IMG/VR virus record: IMGVR_UViG_3300005253_000258
Coordinates: 1-49,299 of that record
Strand: one strand, 5' to 3'
From: a virus
Length of the DNA: 49,299 nt
The notes beneath the pieces were generated by a model. The model saw only the letters and a list, made by a program, of their open reading frames with translations, had not been told where the DNA came from and searched no databases. This document shows positions 27,101-34,082 of the stretch, piece by piece; position 1 is the stretch's first letter, and every line of letters starts with the position of its first letter. Position numbers and translations under genes: made by a program.

Positions 27101-27508
27101 ATGGGAACTATGACTGGTAATCAAATAGGACTAGCTGGGGAATTTAGGGTAATGTGTGAACTGTTAATGAGGGGGCACAACCCAGCCAAAAGCTATTTAG
27201 AACAAGGACCCGATATTATTTTGGAAAACGGTCTAAGGATAGAGATAAAAAGTGCCCATAGAGTAAAAACTGGAGGGGCAAGGTTCTATTACTTTACATT
27301 AAATGGTAGTGGGCCGAGAAAGCGACAGGATTTGAGTGGTTGCGACTTTATGATTTTCTGGTGTATTGATGATGATTGTTTCTTTATCGTTCCAATGACA
27401 GATGTTGGAACGAGTGCTTGCTTTACTGATGTATCGACAGGTGCTAGGCATAGATACGCCACTTACTTGAATAAATGGGATTTATTGGAGGTAACTAATG
27501 GAACTTGA
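27101..27508 (+). CDS. PD-(D/E)XK nuclease
   Basis: This 135-residue protein has the nuclease core GLAGEFRVMCELL, then GPDIILENGLRIEIKSA, in which D and E-x-K are the catalytic residues, followed by beta strands with conserved aromatics (CDFMIFWCIDDDCFFIVP). It resembles the group of PD-(D/E)XK enzymes that includes intron-linked homing nucleases and Holliday-junction resolvases. It is the first gene after a strong promoter. Exact substrate unknown. Confidence 0.72.
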   Translation: MGTMTGNQIGLAGEFRVMCELLMRGHNPAKSYLEQGPDIILENGLRIEIKSAHRVKTGGARFYYFTLNGSGPRKRQDLSGCDFMIFWCIDDDCFFIVPMTDVGTSACFTDVSTGARHRYATYLNKWDLLEVTNGT

Positions 27509-27695
27509 TGTAAAGGAACAGACGGAGAAACTACAGGAAGAGGCTCAGAGGATTGGGAAGGAGCTAAGTGTGATACAGCAACAGGCAACCCAGCTCCAAC
27601 AGAGGCAGCTACTCCTAATCAATGAGGCTCTAAAGAATCAGGGAGCATTAGATTTATTAACAAGTCTCAATGGTAAGAAGCCAAAGGAGAAGTAG
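27498..27695 (+). CDS. 65-residue coiled-coil protein
   Basis: The product is almost all glutamate and glutamine helix (KLQEEAQRIGKELSVIQQQ) and is predicted to form a coiled coil. Its start overlaps the nuclease gene by 11 bases, with GGAGG ahead. It ends right before the next start. No family. Confidence 0.55.
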   Translation: MELDVKEQTEKLQEEAQRIGKELSVIQQQATQLQQRQLLLINEALKNQGALDLLTSLNGKKPKEK

Positions 27696-27923
27696 ATGGA
27701 TTACGGAAAGTATGTTCTGAATGACCTCAAGCTAGAGGAAACGATAAAAGGTATGGGCGACCGGGAACTCTTGGAGTTTACCGTGAGGCTTTCATATAGT
27801 AATGCTATCAGGATTAGTGGCTTGGAAGGACAGAACAGGAAACGTCTCGGGATGGTGGGAACAGCCGGTGTATTCGTAGGTGGTTTGATAATAGGTCTCA
27901 TAGAATACTTCAGGATAAGGTAA
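27696..27923 (+). CDS. 75-residue membrane-anchored protein
   Basis: This protein has a charged helical N-terminus (DLKLEETIKGMGDRELLEF) and a single C-terminal membrane segment (MVGTAGVFVGGLIIGLIEYF). It might be a membrane-tethered regulator or a spanin/holin-like protein. No family is recognised. A strong terminator follows, so this ends the three-gene unit from 27101. Confidence 0.55.
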   Translation: MDYGKYVLNDLKLEETIKGMGDRELLEFTVRLSYSNAIRISGLEGQNRKRLGMVGTAGVFVGGLIIGLIEYFRIR

Positions 27924-27952
27924 CTCCTGGAGCTATATAGTAATAGATAAAT

Positions 27953-27983
27953 GGGCGGCAGAAATGCCGCCCTCTTTTCTTTT
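27953..27983 (+). terminator. Rho-independent terminator
   Basis: GGGCGGC (27953-27959) pairs with GCCGCCC (27966-27972) across a 6-base loop, followed by TCTTTTCTTTT. It is a classic intrinsic terminator at the end of the 27101-27923 unit. Confidence 0.92.
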
Positions 27984-28029
27984 GCTTAAAAATAAAAATG
28001 GCTAGGCACAAAATAAATCTCAAAAAGAC

Positions 28030-28058
28030 TTGACAAACAGTGTAGGTAGGTATATACT
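28030..28058 (+). promoter_or_regulatory. sigma70 promoter, leaderless gene
   Basis: TTGACA (28030-28035), a 17-base spacer and TATACT (28053-28058) form a near-consensus promoter. The ATG of the next gene (28065) lies only seven bases after the -10, where transcription would start, so the message is probably leaderless. A TAGGCA box lies upstream (28003-28008). Confidence 0.85.
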
Positions 28059-28064
28059 GACCTT

Positions 28065-28184
28065 ATGAGATGTAAAAAATGTAGGTCGAGAAGAGTAGTA
28101 AAGGCAGGGCTTCGCATAACTAAAGATGCTCGCTTACAGCGTTATCAATGTAAAGTGTGCGGTCATATATTTATTCAAAGATAA
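28065..28184 (+). CDS. 39-residue InsA-like zinc-ribbon protein
   Basis: The product MRCKKCRSRRVVKAG, then RYQCKVCGHIF, has two CxxC knuckles like the N-terminal zinc ribbon of IS1 InsA and related transposase-type DNA-binding modules. It has no ribosome site; the ATG coincides with the expected transcription start. A second protein of the same design is at 41822 on the other strand. Confidence 0.65.
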   Translation: MRCKKCRSRRVVKAGLRITKDARLQRYQCKVCGHIFIQR

Positions 28185-28194
28185 GGAGTTTGAA

Positions 28195-28320
28195 TTGCCT
28201 CTCAAAGATACAAAGACCAGAAGGGAATATCAGCACCGTTATTATGAAGAACACCGAGAGGAACTAAAAGCGCAGCAACATCTTCATTCTCAGAAGCCTG
28301 AGATAAAAGCCAAAGCCTAG
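28195..28320 (+). CDS. 41-residue basic protein, TTG start
   Basis: The best start is TTG 28195, with AAGGAG (28183-28188) ahead. An in-frame ATG at 28126 would overlap the zinc-ribbon gene and is less likely. The sequence (TRREYQHRYYEEHREELKA) looks like the N-terminal helical arm of some HNH endonucleases, so this may be a fragment. No catalytic motif. Confidence 0.45.
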   Translation: MPLKDTKTRREYQHRYYEEHREELKAQQHLHSQKPEIKAKA

Positions 28321-28346
28321 ATAATTCAGAAAAAGAAGGGGGAATC

Positions 28347-28544
28347 ATGTCAATAAAGTTCGACTTGGACCAGATTGTCAACGGTAGCGACAAACAGACT
28401 AATTTCACGACGCAACTCCTCAAGCTGATAATGAAAGCAGATGGCCTAAATAGAGTGAAGCTAGCTCAAGCATTCCCGAACGCTGTCGCTGCCGTCGTGC
28501 TCTTTCAAGAAACCGGTGAACTCCGGGACTTCCCAACGGACTAA
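28347..28544 (+). CDS. 65-residue hypothetical protein
   Basis: The sequence (IKFDLDQIVNGSDKQTNF, then LLKLIMKADGLNRVKLAQAF) suggests a small helical protein. No family is recognised. It precedes the recombination-associated genes, in the same direction and with close spacing. Confidence 0.5.
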   Translation: MSIKFDLDQIVNGSDKQTNFTTQLLKLIMKADGLNRVKLAQAFPNAVAAVVLFQETGELRDFPTD

Positions 28545-28566
28545 ATAGCAGAAGGAGGGGAAATCA

Positions 28567-29229
28567 ATGAATGAACTAGAGGAACAGAAACAAACCGCAA
28601 TAGCCGCCAGGTCTGGGGAAGATATCGTGGTTCAAGGCTATTACCAGGAATCGGTGAAATTACTGGAGTATGCCGAGAAAAGAGTTATAGCCACGCTTGC
28701 GGACAACAAGACAGCCAACAACGACCTTGCCATCATCTCCAAAATCAAGAAGATGATGGAGGGCAAAAAGAGAGAATATCTTGAGCCTCTATTACTCAAG
28801 ACGAATGATATCAGGCAGACCTACAATTATCTGATGGCTCCTGTCCTGGAGGCAGAGAAGGTCACCAAGGGTAAGATGCTGGCCTACGATGCCGAGCAGA
28901 CCCGCATCCGCAAAGAGCAGGAAGAAATAAACAGGAAACGGCAAGAGGCGGCTGAGGCGGAAATGCGACTCAATGGTGAACTTACTGAGTCGGTGAGCCT
29001 GGTTGAGGTAGTTCCTGAAGCTCCAAAGAGAGTATCGACTGAGATGGGGACTTCAGGTCAGAGGGATAACTGGAAGTATGAAGTTGTCGATTTCCCGCTA
29101 CTGGCAGATGCTTATAAGGTGGCTGACAATGCTCAGCTTAATGCGATAGCGAAGAGCCACCACGACCAGAAAGAAGTGCCTGGAGTGCGGTTCTACAATG
29201 AACCCATAATTGCAGTCAGAGCGAAATAA
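28567..29229 (+). CDS. Phage recombination-associated coiled-coil protein
   Basis: This 220-residue protein has a long charged coiled coil in the middle (RIRKEQEEINRKRQEAAEAE) and a compact C-terminal domain (WKYEVVDFPLLADAYKV, then IAKSHHDQKEVPGVRFY). This layout is common for proteins encoded beside phage single-strand annealing or exonuclease genes; the C-terminal pattern is shared by many. AAGGAGG gives the start. The role is not established. Confidence 0.55.
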   Translation: MNELEEQKQTAIAARSGEDIVVQGYYQESVKLLEYAEKRVIATLADNKTANNDLAIISKIKKMMEGKKREYLEPLLLKTNDIRQTYNYLMAPVLEAEKVTKGKMLAYDAEQTRIRKEQEEINRKRQEAAEAEMRLNGELTESVSLVEVVPEAPKRVSTEMGTSGQRDNWKYEVVDFPLLADAYKVADNAQLNAIAKSHHDQKEVPGVRFYNEPIIAVRAK

Positions 29230-29244
29230 AGAGGGAGGAGAATA

Positions 29245-30132
29245 ATGACACAGGAAAAGAGTTTAGTAGTAGGAGAAGCAATCCCACTAGCACCGGCAGC
29301 GGTAGTTGAGAACGCTGCGACACAAGCCAAGTTACTAATGTCTATTGTGGAGCAGACGAAATGCTATCAGACAATTAGTGGCAAGAAGTATCTCCAAGTG
29401 GAGGCATGGGAAACAATCGGGGCTTTTAATAATGTTCATGCTGAAACGCAAATGGTTACTCCAATCACTAGAGATGGGGAGGTAGTAGGTTATGAGGCTA
29501 CGGTTAAGCTAATTAAGAATGGGGCATCTGCCGGTGGTGCTACCATGCCTTGTTTCTTTACCGAGAACGCCTGCAAGGGTAAAGAAGGCGATGCCAAACA
29601 TAAAGCTTGTATGAGCGCCGCCCAAACATTCGCCACCAGCAAAGCATACAGGATGAACTACTCCTACGTCGCCATCTTAGGTGGCTTCCAACCCACTCCA
29701 GCAGAAGAAATGGGAGCTACCACGGAAGGCGATACCCCAAATAAGAATGAGCACTGGTGCGAGAAACACCAGACCAACTTCTTTAAGAAAGGCAAGATGA
29801 AAGGTTTTGCCCACAAGATAGAGGGAACTGATGAATGGTGTAATGAGGAAGAGCCACAATCCTCACCAGATGCCCCACAACAGGTTTCTAGCCCTGCTAA
29901 GAAGGGAAGTAGCAGTGAACCACTGATAGACAAAGACCGGTGCGTGGAGCAGATTAAGATGCTGGGGGAGGATGACCCCGATTGGTCAAGGGAAGTCATC
30001 CTGAAAAGACTTAACAAGCTATCCGGGAAGGACGCAACCAGTATAACTCACGCCATCTCCTTGCTAGACGAGGAACAAGGTGCGTTCTTTGTTAAAGGTA
30101 TTGAAGTCGCCCTAAAGGTAAAAGGAGGATAA
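29245..30132 (+). CDS. Conserved phage protein, putative DNA-annealing role
   Basis: This 295-residue protein has the recognisable block KYLQVEAWETIGAFNNVHAE, then GYEATVKLIKNG, AAQTFATSKAYRMNYSYVAI and GGFQPTPAEEM. This group occurs widely in phages near recombination genes, and its function is not proven. The C-terminal half adds a zinc-binding-like segment (HWCEKHQTNFFKK and DEWCNEEE) and a helical end. It follows 28567 in a likely operon. Confidence 0.6.
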   Translation: MTQEKSLVVGEAIPLAPAAVVENAATQAKLLMSIVEQTKCYQTISGKKYLQVEAWETIGAFNNVHAETQMVTPITRDGEVVGYEATVKLIKNGASAGGATMPCFFTENACKGKEGDAKHKACMSAAQTFATSKAYRMNYSYVAILGGFQPTPAEEMGATTEGDTPNKNEHWCEKHQTNFFKKGKMKGFAHKIEGTDEWCNEEEPQSSPDAPQQVSSPAKKGSSSEPLIDKDRCVEQIKMLGEDDPDWSREVILKRLNKLSGKDATSITHAISLLDEEQGAFFVKGIEVALKVKGG

Positions 30133-30139
30133 ATAGGTT

Positions 30140-30385
30140 ATGAAAAAGTTACTAGGGAGTGGTCTGTTAGTAGGGTTGTTCTTACTATTGGTTGCTTGCG
30201 CAAGCCCTGTTGTGGAGTATCAGGGTGTTGTGGAGTCCGTAGAAATTGGGAATCCAACTTGGATACTTGTATTGGACTCTGGAGCAGTGCTATATGCTAG
30301 GGGGTCTCTTCCGATTGAGGTTGGTAAAGAATATATATTCTTAGTCCAAAGTAATAAAATTAGAACCGTTAAGCCTGTTAAATAG
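30140..30385 (+). CDS. Small lipoprotein
   Basis: The N-terminus MKKLLGSGLLVGLFLLLVAC is a classic lipoprotein signal with the lipobox LVAC (17-20), so the mature protein would be lipid-anchored at Cys20. The remaining 60 residues form a small beta domain (VVESVEIGNPTWILVLDSG, then LPIEVGKEYIFLVQ). Phage lipoproteins sometimes block superinfection or serve lysis, but this cannot be decided here. Confidence 0.75.
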   Translation: MKKLLGSGLLVGLFLLLVACASPVVEYQGVVESVEIGNPTWILVLDSGAVLYARGSLPIEVGKEYIFLVQSNKIRTVKPVK

Positions 30386-30407
30386 GCTTGCTTTAAGGAG
30401 TTGAATA

Positions 30408-30701
30408 ATGAGGAGTAGGCGACAATCCTATATACTGCATGGATATACTCTTATTCTCTTACCTAAACACTCCCATGCTAGTCCAACAGGGTACGTCAAG
30501 AGAGCAAGGCTAGTTCTGGAAACTAAGTTGGGAAGGTATATTGATGAGGGCTATGTAGTGCATCACTTGGATGGCGATAAAGCCAATGATACTCCTGATA
30601 ACCTAGTAGAATTGAGGGATTTAGAACATCGCCGTATGCATGCTAGTAGGGATGCTATTACGAAAGCTAGAGATTATCATGGGAGGTTTGCAGTAACTTA
30701 A
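30408..30701 (+). CDS. 97-residue HNH endonuclease
   Basis: This short HNH protein has VKRARLVLETKLGRYIDEGY, VVHHLDGDKANDTPDNLVEL and EHRRMH: the HH, N and H metal and catalytic positions of an HNH_3-type fold. It lacks the zinc ribbon and the coiled coil of the four family A copies. It is followed directly by the structured gene-free region 30702-31010, which suggests the two may travel together. Confidence 0.78.
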   Translation: MRSRRQSYILHGYTLILLPKHSHASPTGYVKRARLVLETKLGRYIDEGYVVHHLDGDKANDTPDNLVELRDLEHRRMHASRDAITKARDYHGRFAVT

Positions 30702-31010
30702 TATTGCTTGCTGGTGCCCTATGTAGTGCTAGGGTTAAATGACATGCTAAGTTCAGCCAGCAGGAACTGGGGAACTGTGAGTGAGCGATTTCCAGCTACC
30801 TGTGAAAACACTAATGGACTCACAGGGTAATTGAAGTGGGTATACAGCAGAGATTACTAGCTGGATATATCGGTTAGCGTTGGAGCAGTCTCCCCAGTGT
30901 GCCAGCTAAAGCGATATAAAGTCGAGCGAAAGCACAACGCTGTTACTTAGTAGCGGTTGATTAGCTGGCACTCCCCTTCGGGGGAAGAGGATTAGACTAG
31001 GTTGGTGAAG
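30702..31010 (+). ncRNA. Candidate structured RNA with long-range pairing
   Basis: About 300 bases without a gene contain many perfect complementary blocks. 30707-30714 pairs with 30757-30764 (one G-U), enclosing a CCCTA/TAGGG hairpin. 30766-30773 pairs with 30891-30898 (8 bp). 30775-30782 pairs with 30818-30825 (8 bp). 30791-30798 pairs with 30858-30865 (8 bp), crossing the previous helix, so a pseudoknot is possible. 30899-30908 pairs with 30962-30971 (10 bp), with 30939-30946/30950-30957 inside. A TCCCC-TTCG-GGGGA hairpin closes it. It is not a recognised class. It directly follows an HNH gene. Confidence 0.62.
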
Positions 31011-31019
31011 GAGGATTAG

Positions 31020-31556
31020 ATGGAAGCTAAAACCTGGGAAGATATGGTGATGAGTCCAGAAAAGAGGCGAGCAATCAATGACGAGATGCCTTCTGATGCC
31101 AAATATGGAGATGTCTTTGAGGCAATAGCAAAGGCCCAAGCCGAAATCACCTGGAAAGCCAGAGACCCTGAGATAAAAGAGGCTTTCAAGGCAGGCCAAG
31201 AAGCAGAGAAGGCTCATTGGGCAAGAGAGATAGAGAGGCAACTACACGATGCTTACGAAGGCGGGCTACTGGAAGTGGTGGAGTGGGTAAAGAACAATAT
31301 AACTATTCCTTATCCAGTAGGTTCAGTGGGATATATCAGGTGGCAAGCCAAACTCAAAGAATGGGGGATAGAGGACTGGGAGCAAGGTTCAGAAGAGACA
31401 AGGGAGTCTTTAGCTAAAGGACACGGGATAACATTCCCTACCGGTGAAGAAGCAATCAACTGGCTTACAGATGGAGGTAGAGAGATGGATATAAGGGAAG
31501 AGATAGGAAATGTGTTTGTATTGTTTTATTACAAAAATGGCGTCATAGAACTATGA
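31020..31556 (+). CDS. 178-residue hypothetical protein
   Basis: The protein is helical and charged (AIAKAQAEITWKARD, then AHWAREIERQLHDAYEGG). A C-terminal part has WLTDGG and VFVLFYYKNGVIEL. No family is recognised. AAGGAGG lies directly before the ATG (31009-31015). It ends by overlapping the next start (ATGA). Confidence 0.55.
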   Translation: MEAKTWEDMVMSPEKRRAINDEMPSDAKYGDVFEAIAKAQAEITWKARDPEIKEAFKAGQEAEKAHWAREIERQLHDAYEGGLLEVVEWVKNNITIPYPVGSVGYIRWQAKLKEWGIEDWEQGSEETRESLAKGHGITFPTGEEAINWLTDGGREMDIREEIGNVFVLFYYKNGVIEL

Positions 31557-31756
31557 AAGAATTAAGAGATTTATTCCTAAAGTATCTCACTCAAGATAGT
31601 GAAACACATGATGCTAGACGGAAAGGCTTTAACCAAGCTATCTTTATTGACACTGAAGATAAAATGTCTGGGGGGCGTCAAGTCTTTAACGGAACTGACT
31701 TAGATATGGTTATGGAGAAATTTGATAAGGCCGTTAAGGAACTAAAGGGAAAGTAG
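31553..31756 (+). CDS. 67-residue hypothetical protein
   Basis: This small charged protein (MKELRDLFLKYLTQDSETHD) is coupled to the preceding gene by ATGA overlap. No family is recognised. Confidence 0.5.
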   Translation: MKELRDLFLKYLTQDSETHDARRKGFNQAIFIDTEDKMSGGRQVFNGTDLDMVMEKFDKAVKELKGK

Positions 31757-31766
31757 AGTTAGAGTT

Positions 31767-31832
31767 ATGAAAATCAGAATTGACCCTTCAATAGCTGACA
31801 AGATGATTGACATCCGTTCTCCTTTATGGTAA
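31767..31832 (+). CDS. 21-residue frame, possible truncated gene
   Basis: This short frame (MKIRIDPSIADKMIDIRSPL and one more residue) ends inside the promoter of the HNH gene at 31855. It may be the surviving start of a gene broken by insertion of the HNH gene, or a chance frame. Confidence 0.2.
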   Translation: MKIRIDPSIADKMIDIRSPLW

Positions 31833-31835
31833 GAT
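31807..31835 (+). promoter_or_regulatory. sigma70-type promoter for HNH gene
   Basis: TTGACA (31807-31812), a 17-base spacer and TAAGAT (31830-31835) form a good promoter. The HNH gene begins at 31855 after a GAAGGAG site. Unlike several other promoters here, it leaves a short leader. Confidence 0.7.
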
Positions 31836-31854
31836 ATATGAAGGAGAGAACGAT

Positions 31855-32307
31855 ATGGACACAAAGATATGCAATAAATGTAAGCAAGAAAAATTGGTTA
31901 GCGAGTTCTATAAGAGCAAAACTGATAAGGGTGGCTATAGGTGGAGTTGTAAATCTTGTTGTAGGGAAGCTACTAAGATATATGCTAAGACTGGTTATTT
32001 TGTTAGATACAACCGCCAATATTATCAAAGGGCAGAAGTCAAGGAACACATAAACAGTCCCGAATTCAAGGAACGTGTAAGCGTAAAACTAAGGGAATAT
32101 AATCAAAATCCCGATGTTAGAATTAAAAATATGGCGAGGTGGTATTCGAATAACAGAATAAGAGCAGGTGAACTACAACGAGAACCTTGTGCATTATGTG
32201 GTCAAGAGCAAGGCGAAGCTCATCATTTAGATTACAACGAACCGTTATTAATAGTTTGGCTTTGTGGTGAGTGTCATAGGAAGGTTCACATAGAGGATAA
32301 GGGATGA
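31855..32307 (+). CDS. HNH endonuclease with N-terminal zinc ribbon
   Basis: This 150-residue HNH protein starts at ATG 31855 (MDTKICNKCKQEKL), after a ribosome site. A TTG-initiated extension to 31807 would begin inside the promoter and is rejected. An N-terminal zinc ribbon (CNKC and CKSCC) leads into the HNH core PCALCGQEQGEAHHLDYNEP, then LCGECHRKVH. It is a different type from family A. The stop overlaps the next gene by ATGA. Confidence 0.85.
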   Translation: MDTKICNKCKQEKLVSEFYKSKTDKGGYRWSCKSCCREATKIYAKTGYFVRYNRQYYQRAEVKEHINSPEFKERVSVKLREYNQNPDVRIKNMARWYSNNRIRAGELQREPCALCGQEQGEAHHLDYNEPLLIVWLCGECHRKVHIEDKG

Positions 32308-32630
32308 CAGTACCGACCCAAGCCGACCTATTAGTGAAGGAGAGCGACTTCCAGGAGTGGTATCGGGATCTGACTATCAGAACTGGATGGCTGAACTCTC
32401 ATATCTGGCGGAGCATACACTCACCGGCGGGCTTCCCAGATAATGTATCGGTCAGGTTAGAGCCAGTGCCTCGTCTTGTTATATGCGAGCTAAAGACAGA
32501 AGACTTGAAGAACAGTCAGCCTTCAATAGACCAGTGGATGTGGCTCTACATATTACAGCACATGCCTTTCGTGGAGGCGTTCTTGTTCAGACCATCAGAC
32601 CGCGACCTTATTGAGGCTTTACTGAAATAA
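32304..32630 (+). CDS. VRR-NUC-like nuclease
   Basis: This 108-residue protein has the VRR-NUC pattern: ESDFQEWYRDLTIRTGWL, GFPDNVSVR, LVICELKTEDLKNSQPS and DQWMWLYIL, then FLFRPSDRD. PD and E-x-K are the catalytic residues of the PD-(D/E)XK fold. Phage VRR-NUC proteins act on branched DNA in recombination or repair. Confidence 0.75.
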   Translation: MTVPTQADLLVKESDFQEWYRDLTIRTGWLNSHIWRSIHSPAGFPDNVSVRLEPVPRLVICELKTEDLKNSQPSIDQWMWLYILQHMPFVEAFLFRPSDRDLIEALLK

Positions 32631-32678
32631 AGAAGCACTCAGGCTATATTATAACGCTAAAATTAAGGAGAGAGACCA

Positions 32679-33044
32679 ATGAAAGAGCCAACAGATGAAC
32701 AGATAAAAGAGTTTTGGGAGTGGTGTGGGTTAAATGTCTCAAAGGATAAGAATGGTACTCTTACCTGGCATGATACTGAGGGGAACTTTATTGACTATGG
32801 CTATCCTGATAGAAACCTAAACAACCTGTTCAAGTATGCTGTGCCAAGAATAAAGGCTCTGAAAGTTGAAGACAGTCCTATGAAGAGTATTTGTTTTACC
32901 TATTACAATGAGGACTCTGTTGAGTGTGAACTGGAGGTAACTGGTGGAGCTAAGGATGGTGGTGGTATCATTGAATACGCTACCGATAAAGACCCTGCCG
33001 ATGCTCTATTCAGGGTTTTGGCTAAAATCAAGGAGGTATTATGA
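32679..33044 (+). CDS. 121-residue conserved phage protein
   Basis: The N-terminal phrase EQIKEFWEWCGLNV and the NLNNLFKYAVPRI segment recur in many phage early-region proteins of unknown role. The C-terminal half is a small alpha/beta domain. GGAGAG precedes the ATG. Overlaps the next start by ATGA. Confidence 0.6.
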   Translation: MKEPTDEQIKEFWEWCGLNVSKDKNGTLTWHDTEGNFIDYGYPDRNLNNLFKYAVPRIKALKVEDSPMKSICFTYYNEDSVECELEVTGGAKDGGGIIEYATDKDPADALFRVLAKIKEVL

Positions 33045-33223
33045 AACTGGGCAAGGCTATTGTCATCTTGGGAAATGTTGAGGATACATTTTCCCGATTT
33101 ACCTCACTAGAAAAGAGGCAGGCTGCCCAAATAGGCATCGAAGCTATAAAATGGAGACAGCGATTTACGAAATCCCTTCCGGGGAAGAAATTTGCACCAC
33201 TACCAGGCGAGACAGAGGAATAG
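33041..33223 (+). CDS. 60-residue hypothetical protein
   Basis: This short basic helical protein (TSLEKRQAAQIGIEAIKWRQ) starts by ATGA overlap with the gene before it. No family is recognised. Confidence 0.5.
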   Translation: MKLGKAIVILGNVEDTFSRFTSLEKRQAAQIGIEAIKWRQRFTKSLPGKKFAPLPGETEE

Positions 33224-33235
33224 GAAGGAGGTATT

Positions 33236-33382
33236 ATGAGTCTCAATGATAAAGCTCTGGAGAATAAGGTAATGAAGTCTTGCCAAACTTGTAGCTACGA
33301 GAATGTATGTTGCTATCAGGATGGAAGGTATATCCAATGTAGGACTATCATTATCAGGGTAACAAAGGAGGGCACTAAATAA
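33236..33382 (+). CDS. 48-residue cysteine-rich protein
   Basis: Four or five cysteines (SCQTC, VCC, QCR) suggest a small zinc-binding protein. It has a very good ribosome site (AAGGAGG, 33224-33230), and its stop overlaps the next start (TAATG). No family is recognised. Confidence 0.5.
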   Translation: MSLNDKALENKVMKSCQTCSYENVCCYQDGRYIQCRTIIIRVTKEGTK

Positions 33383-33549
33383 TGGCTAAGGGCTGTGTGT
33401 GTGAAAGATGTGGGCGGAGCGATATTATGGTTAGCTACCGGTGCGAGGTATGCAAGCGGTCTGTTTGTGCCCTCTGCATTACAGTGAACGGCGACAAGCA
33501 AATATGCCGAGACTGTAAAGGGGTGAGACATGAACCAGTCCCAGCCTGA
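33382..33549 (+). CDS. 55-residue zinc-finger protein
   Basis: Eight or more cysteines in CxxC pairs (CVCERC, CEVC, CALC, CRDC) indicate two zinc knuckles, reminiscent of small cross-brace or zinc-ribbon folds. It starts by TAATG overlap with the gene before. No family is recognised. Confidence 0.55.
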   Translation: MAKGCVCERCGRSDIMVSYRCEVCKRSVCALCITVNGDKQICRDCKGVRHEPVPA

Positions 33550-33574
33550 CTTGGAGATACTAGGAGGTAATGAG

Positions 33575-33769
33575 ATGAAATGCGGAGACTGTAAATTTTT
33601 AAGTGAGCCAGAAATATTAGGCGCCTCTGAAGGTTTCCCGAGTGTGAGGTGCACGAAGGGTTTGTGGGATAAGGGCTGCCCTCAATGGTATTCGTATGGA
33701 AGTAGCCAACGAAACCGCGGCCCTGTCCGAAGATATGGTGAGAAATGTAATCAGGGTGAGCTAAAATGA
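33575..33769 (+). CDS. 64-residue cysteine-rich protein
   Basis: The sequence MKCGDCKFLSEPEILG, then VRCTKG and KGCPQWY, shows four cysteines of a short zinc-type protein common in phages. The chosen start has AGGAGG seven bases upstream; an in-frame ATG at 33530 overlapping the previous gene is the alternative. Confidence 0.5.
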   Translation: MKCGDCKFLSEPEILGASEGFPSVRCTKGLWDKGCPQWYSYGSSQRNRGPVRRYGEKCNQGELK

Positions 33770-33870
33770 CAACCCTTGAGAGGTTAAGAATAGCAGGTGA
33801 ATTATGTATGAAATGGAAGAGGATGATGGAGTTGATGTTTGAAAGATTAGGGGAGCGATTGGAGAAGTGA
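33766..33870 (+). CDS. 34-residue amphipathic peptide
   Basis: A basic, methionine-rich helix (MTTLERLRIAGELCMKWKRM and onward) starts by ATGA overlap with the previous gene and ends by overlapping the next start. The double coupling supports translation. No family is recognised. Confidence 0.4.
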   Translation: MTTLERLRIAGELCMKWKRMMELMFERLGERLEK

Positions 33871-34082
33871 ATACACCCTTGTTCTGGTCCCTAAAGCCCG
33901 AAACCCAAGCAAGGCTTTTGCAGTGGCAATTTGATAATTATGGCGAAAAGCTGGGGATACCTACGCTGCCTATGACATCCAAGGGCGTATGGCTGGCGGT
34001 GGAAATGGAGAGCGCTGAGGAGATTAACCATTTAATACGTCAAACAAGGCGCCATTTTAAAGGAGTTGATGTTGACCATTAA
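33867..34082 (+). CDS. 71-residue hypothetical protein, GTG start
   Basis: It starts with GTG overlapping the stop of the preceding frame. The sequence (PETQARLLQWQFDNYGEKLG, then EEINHLIRQTRRHFKG) is helical. It converges with the HNH gene on the other strand and the two overlap at their ends by 26 bases. No family is recognised. Confidence 0.45.
   Translation: MNTPLFWSLKPETQARLLQWQFDNYGEKLGIPTLPMTSKGVWLAVEMESAEEINHLIRQTRRHFKGVDVDH

Noticed and set aside
30702-31010. Group I or group II intron
   Set aside because: I could not place the conserved P7/R-S core or a domain V hairpin, and no split gene is seen on its two sides.
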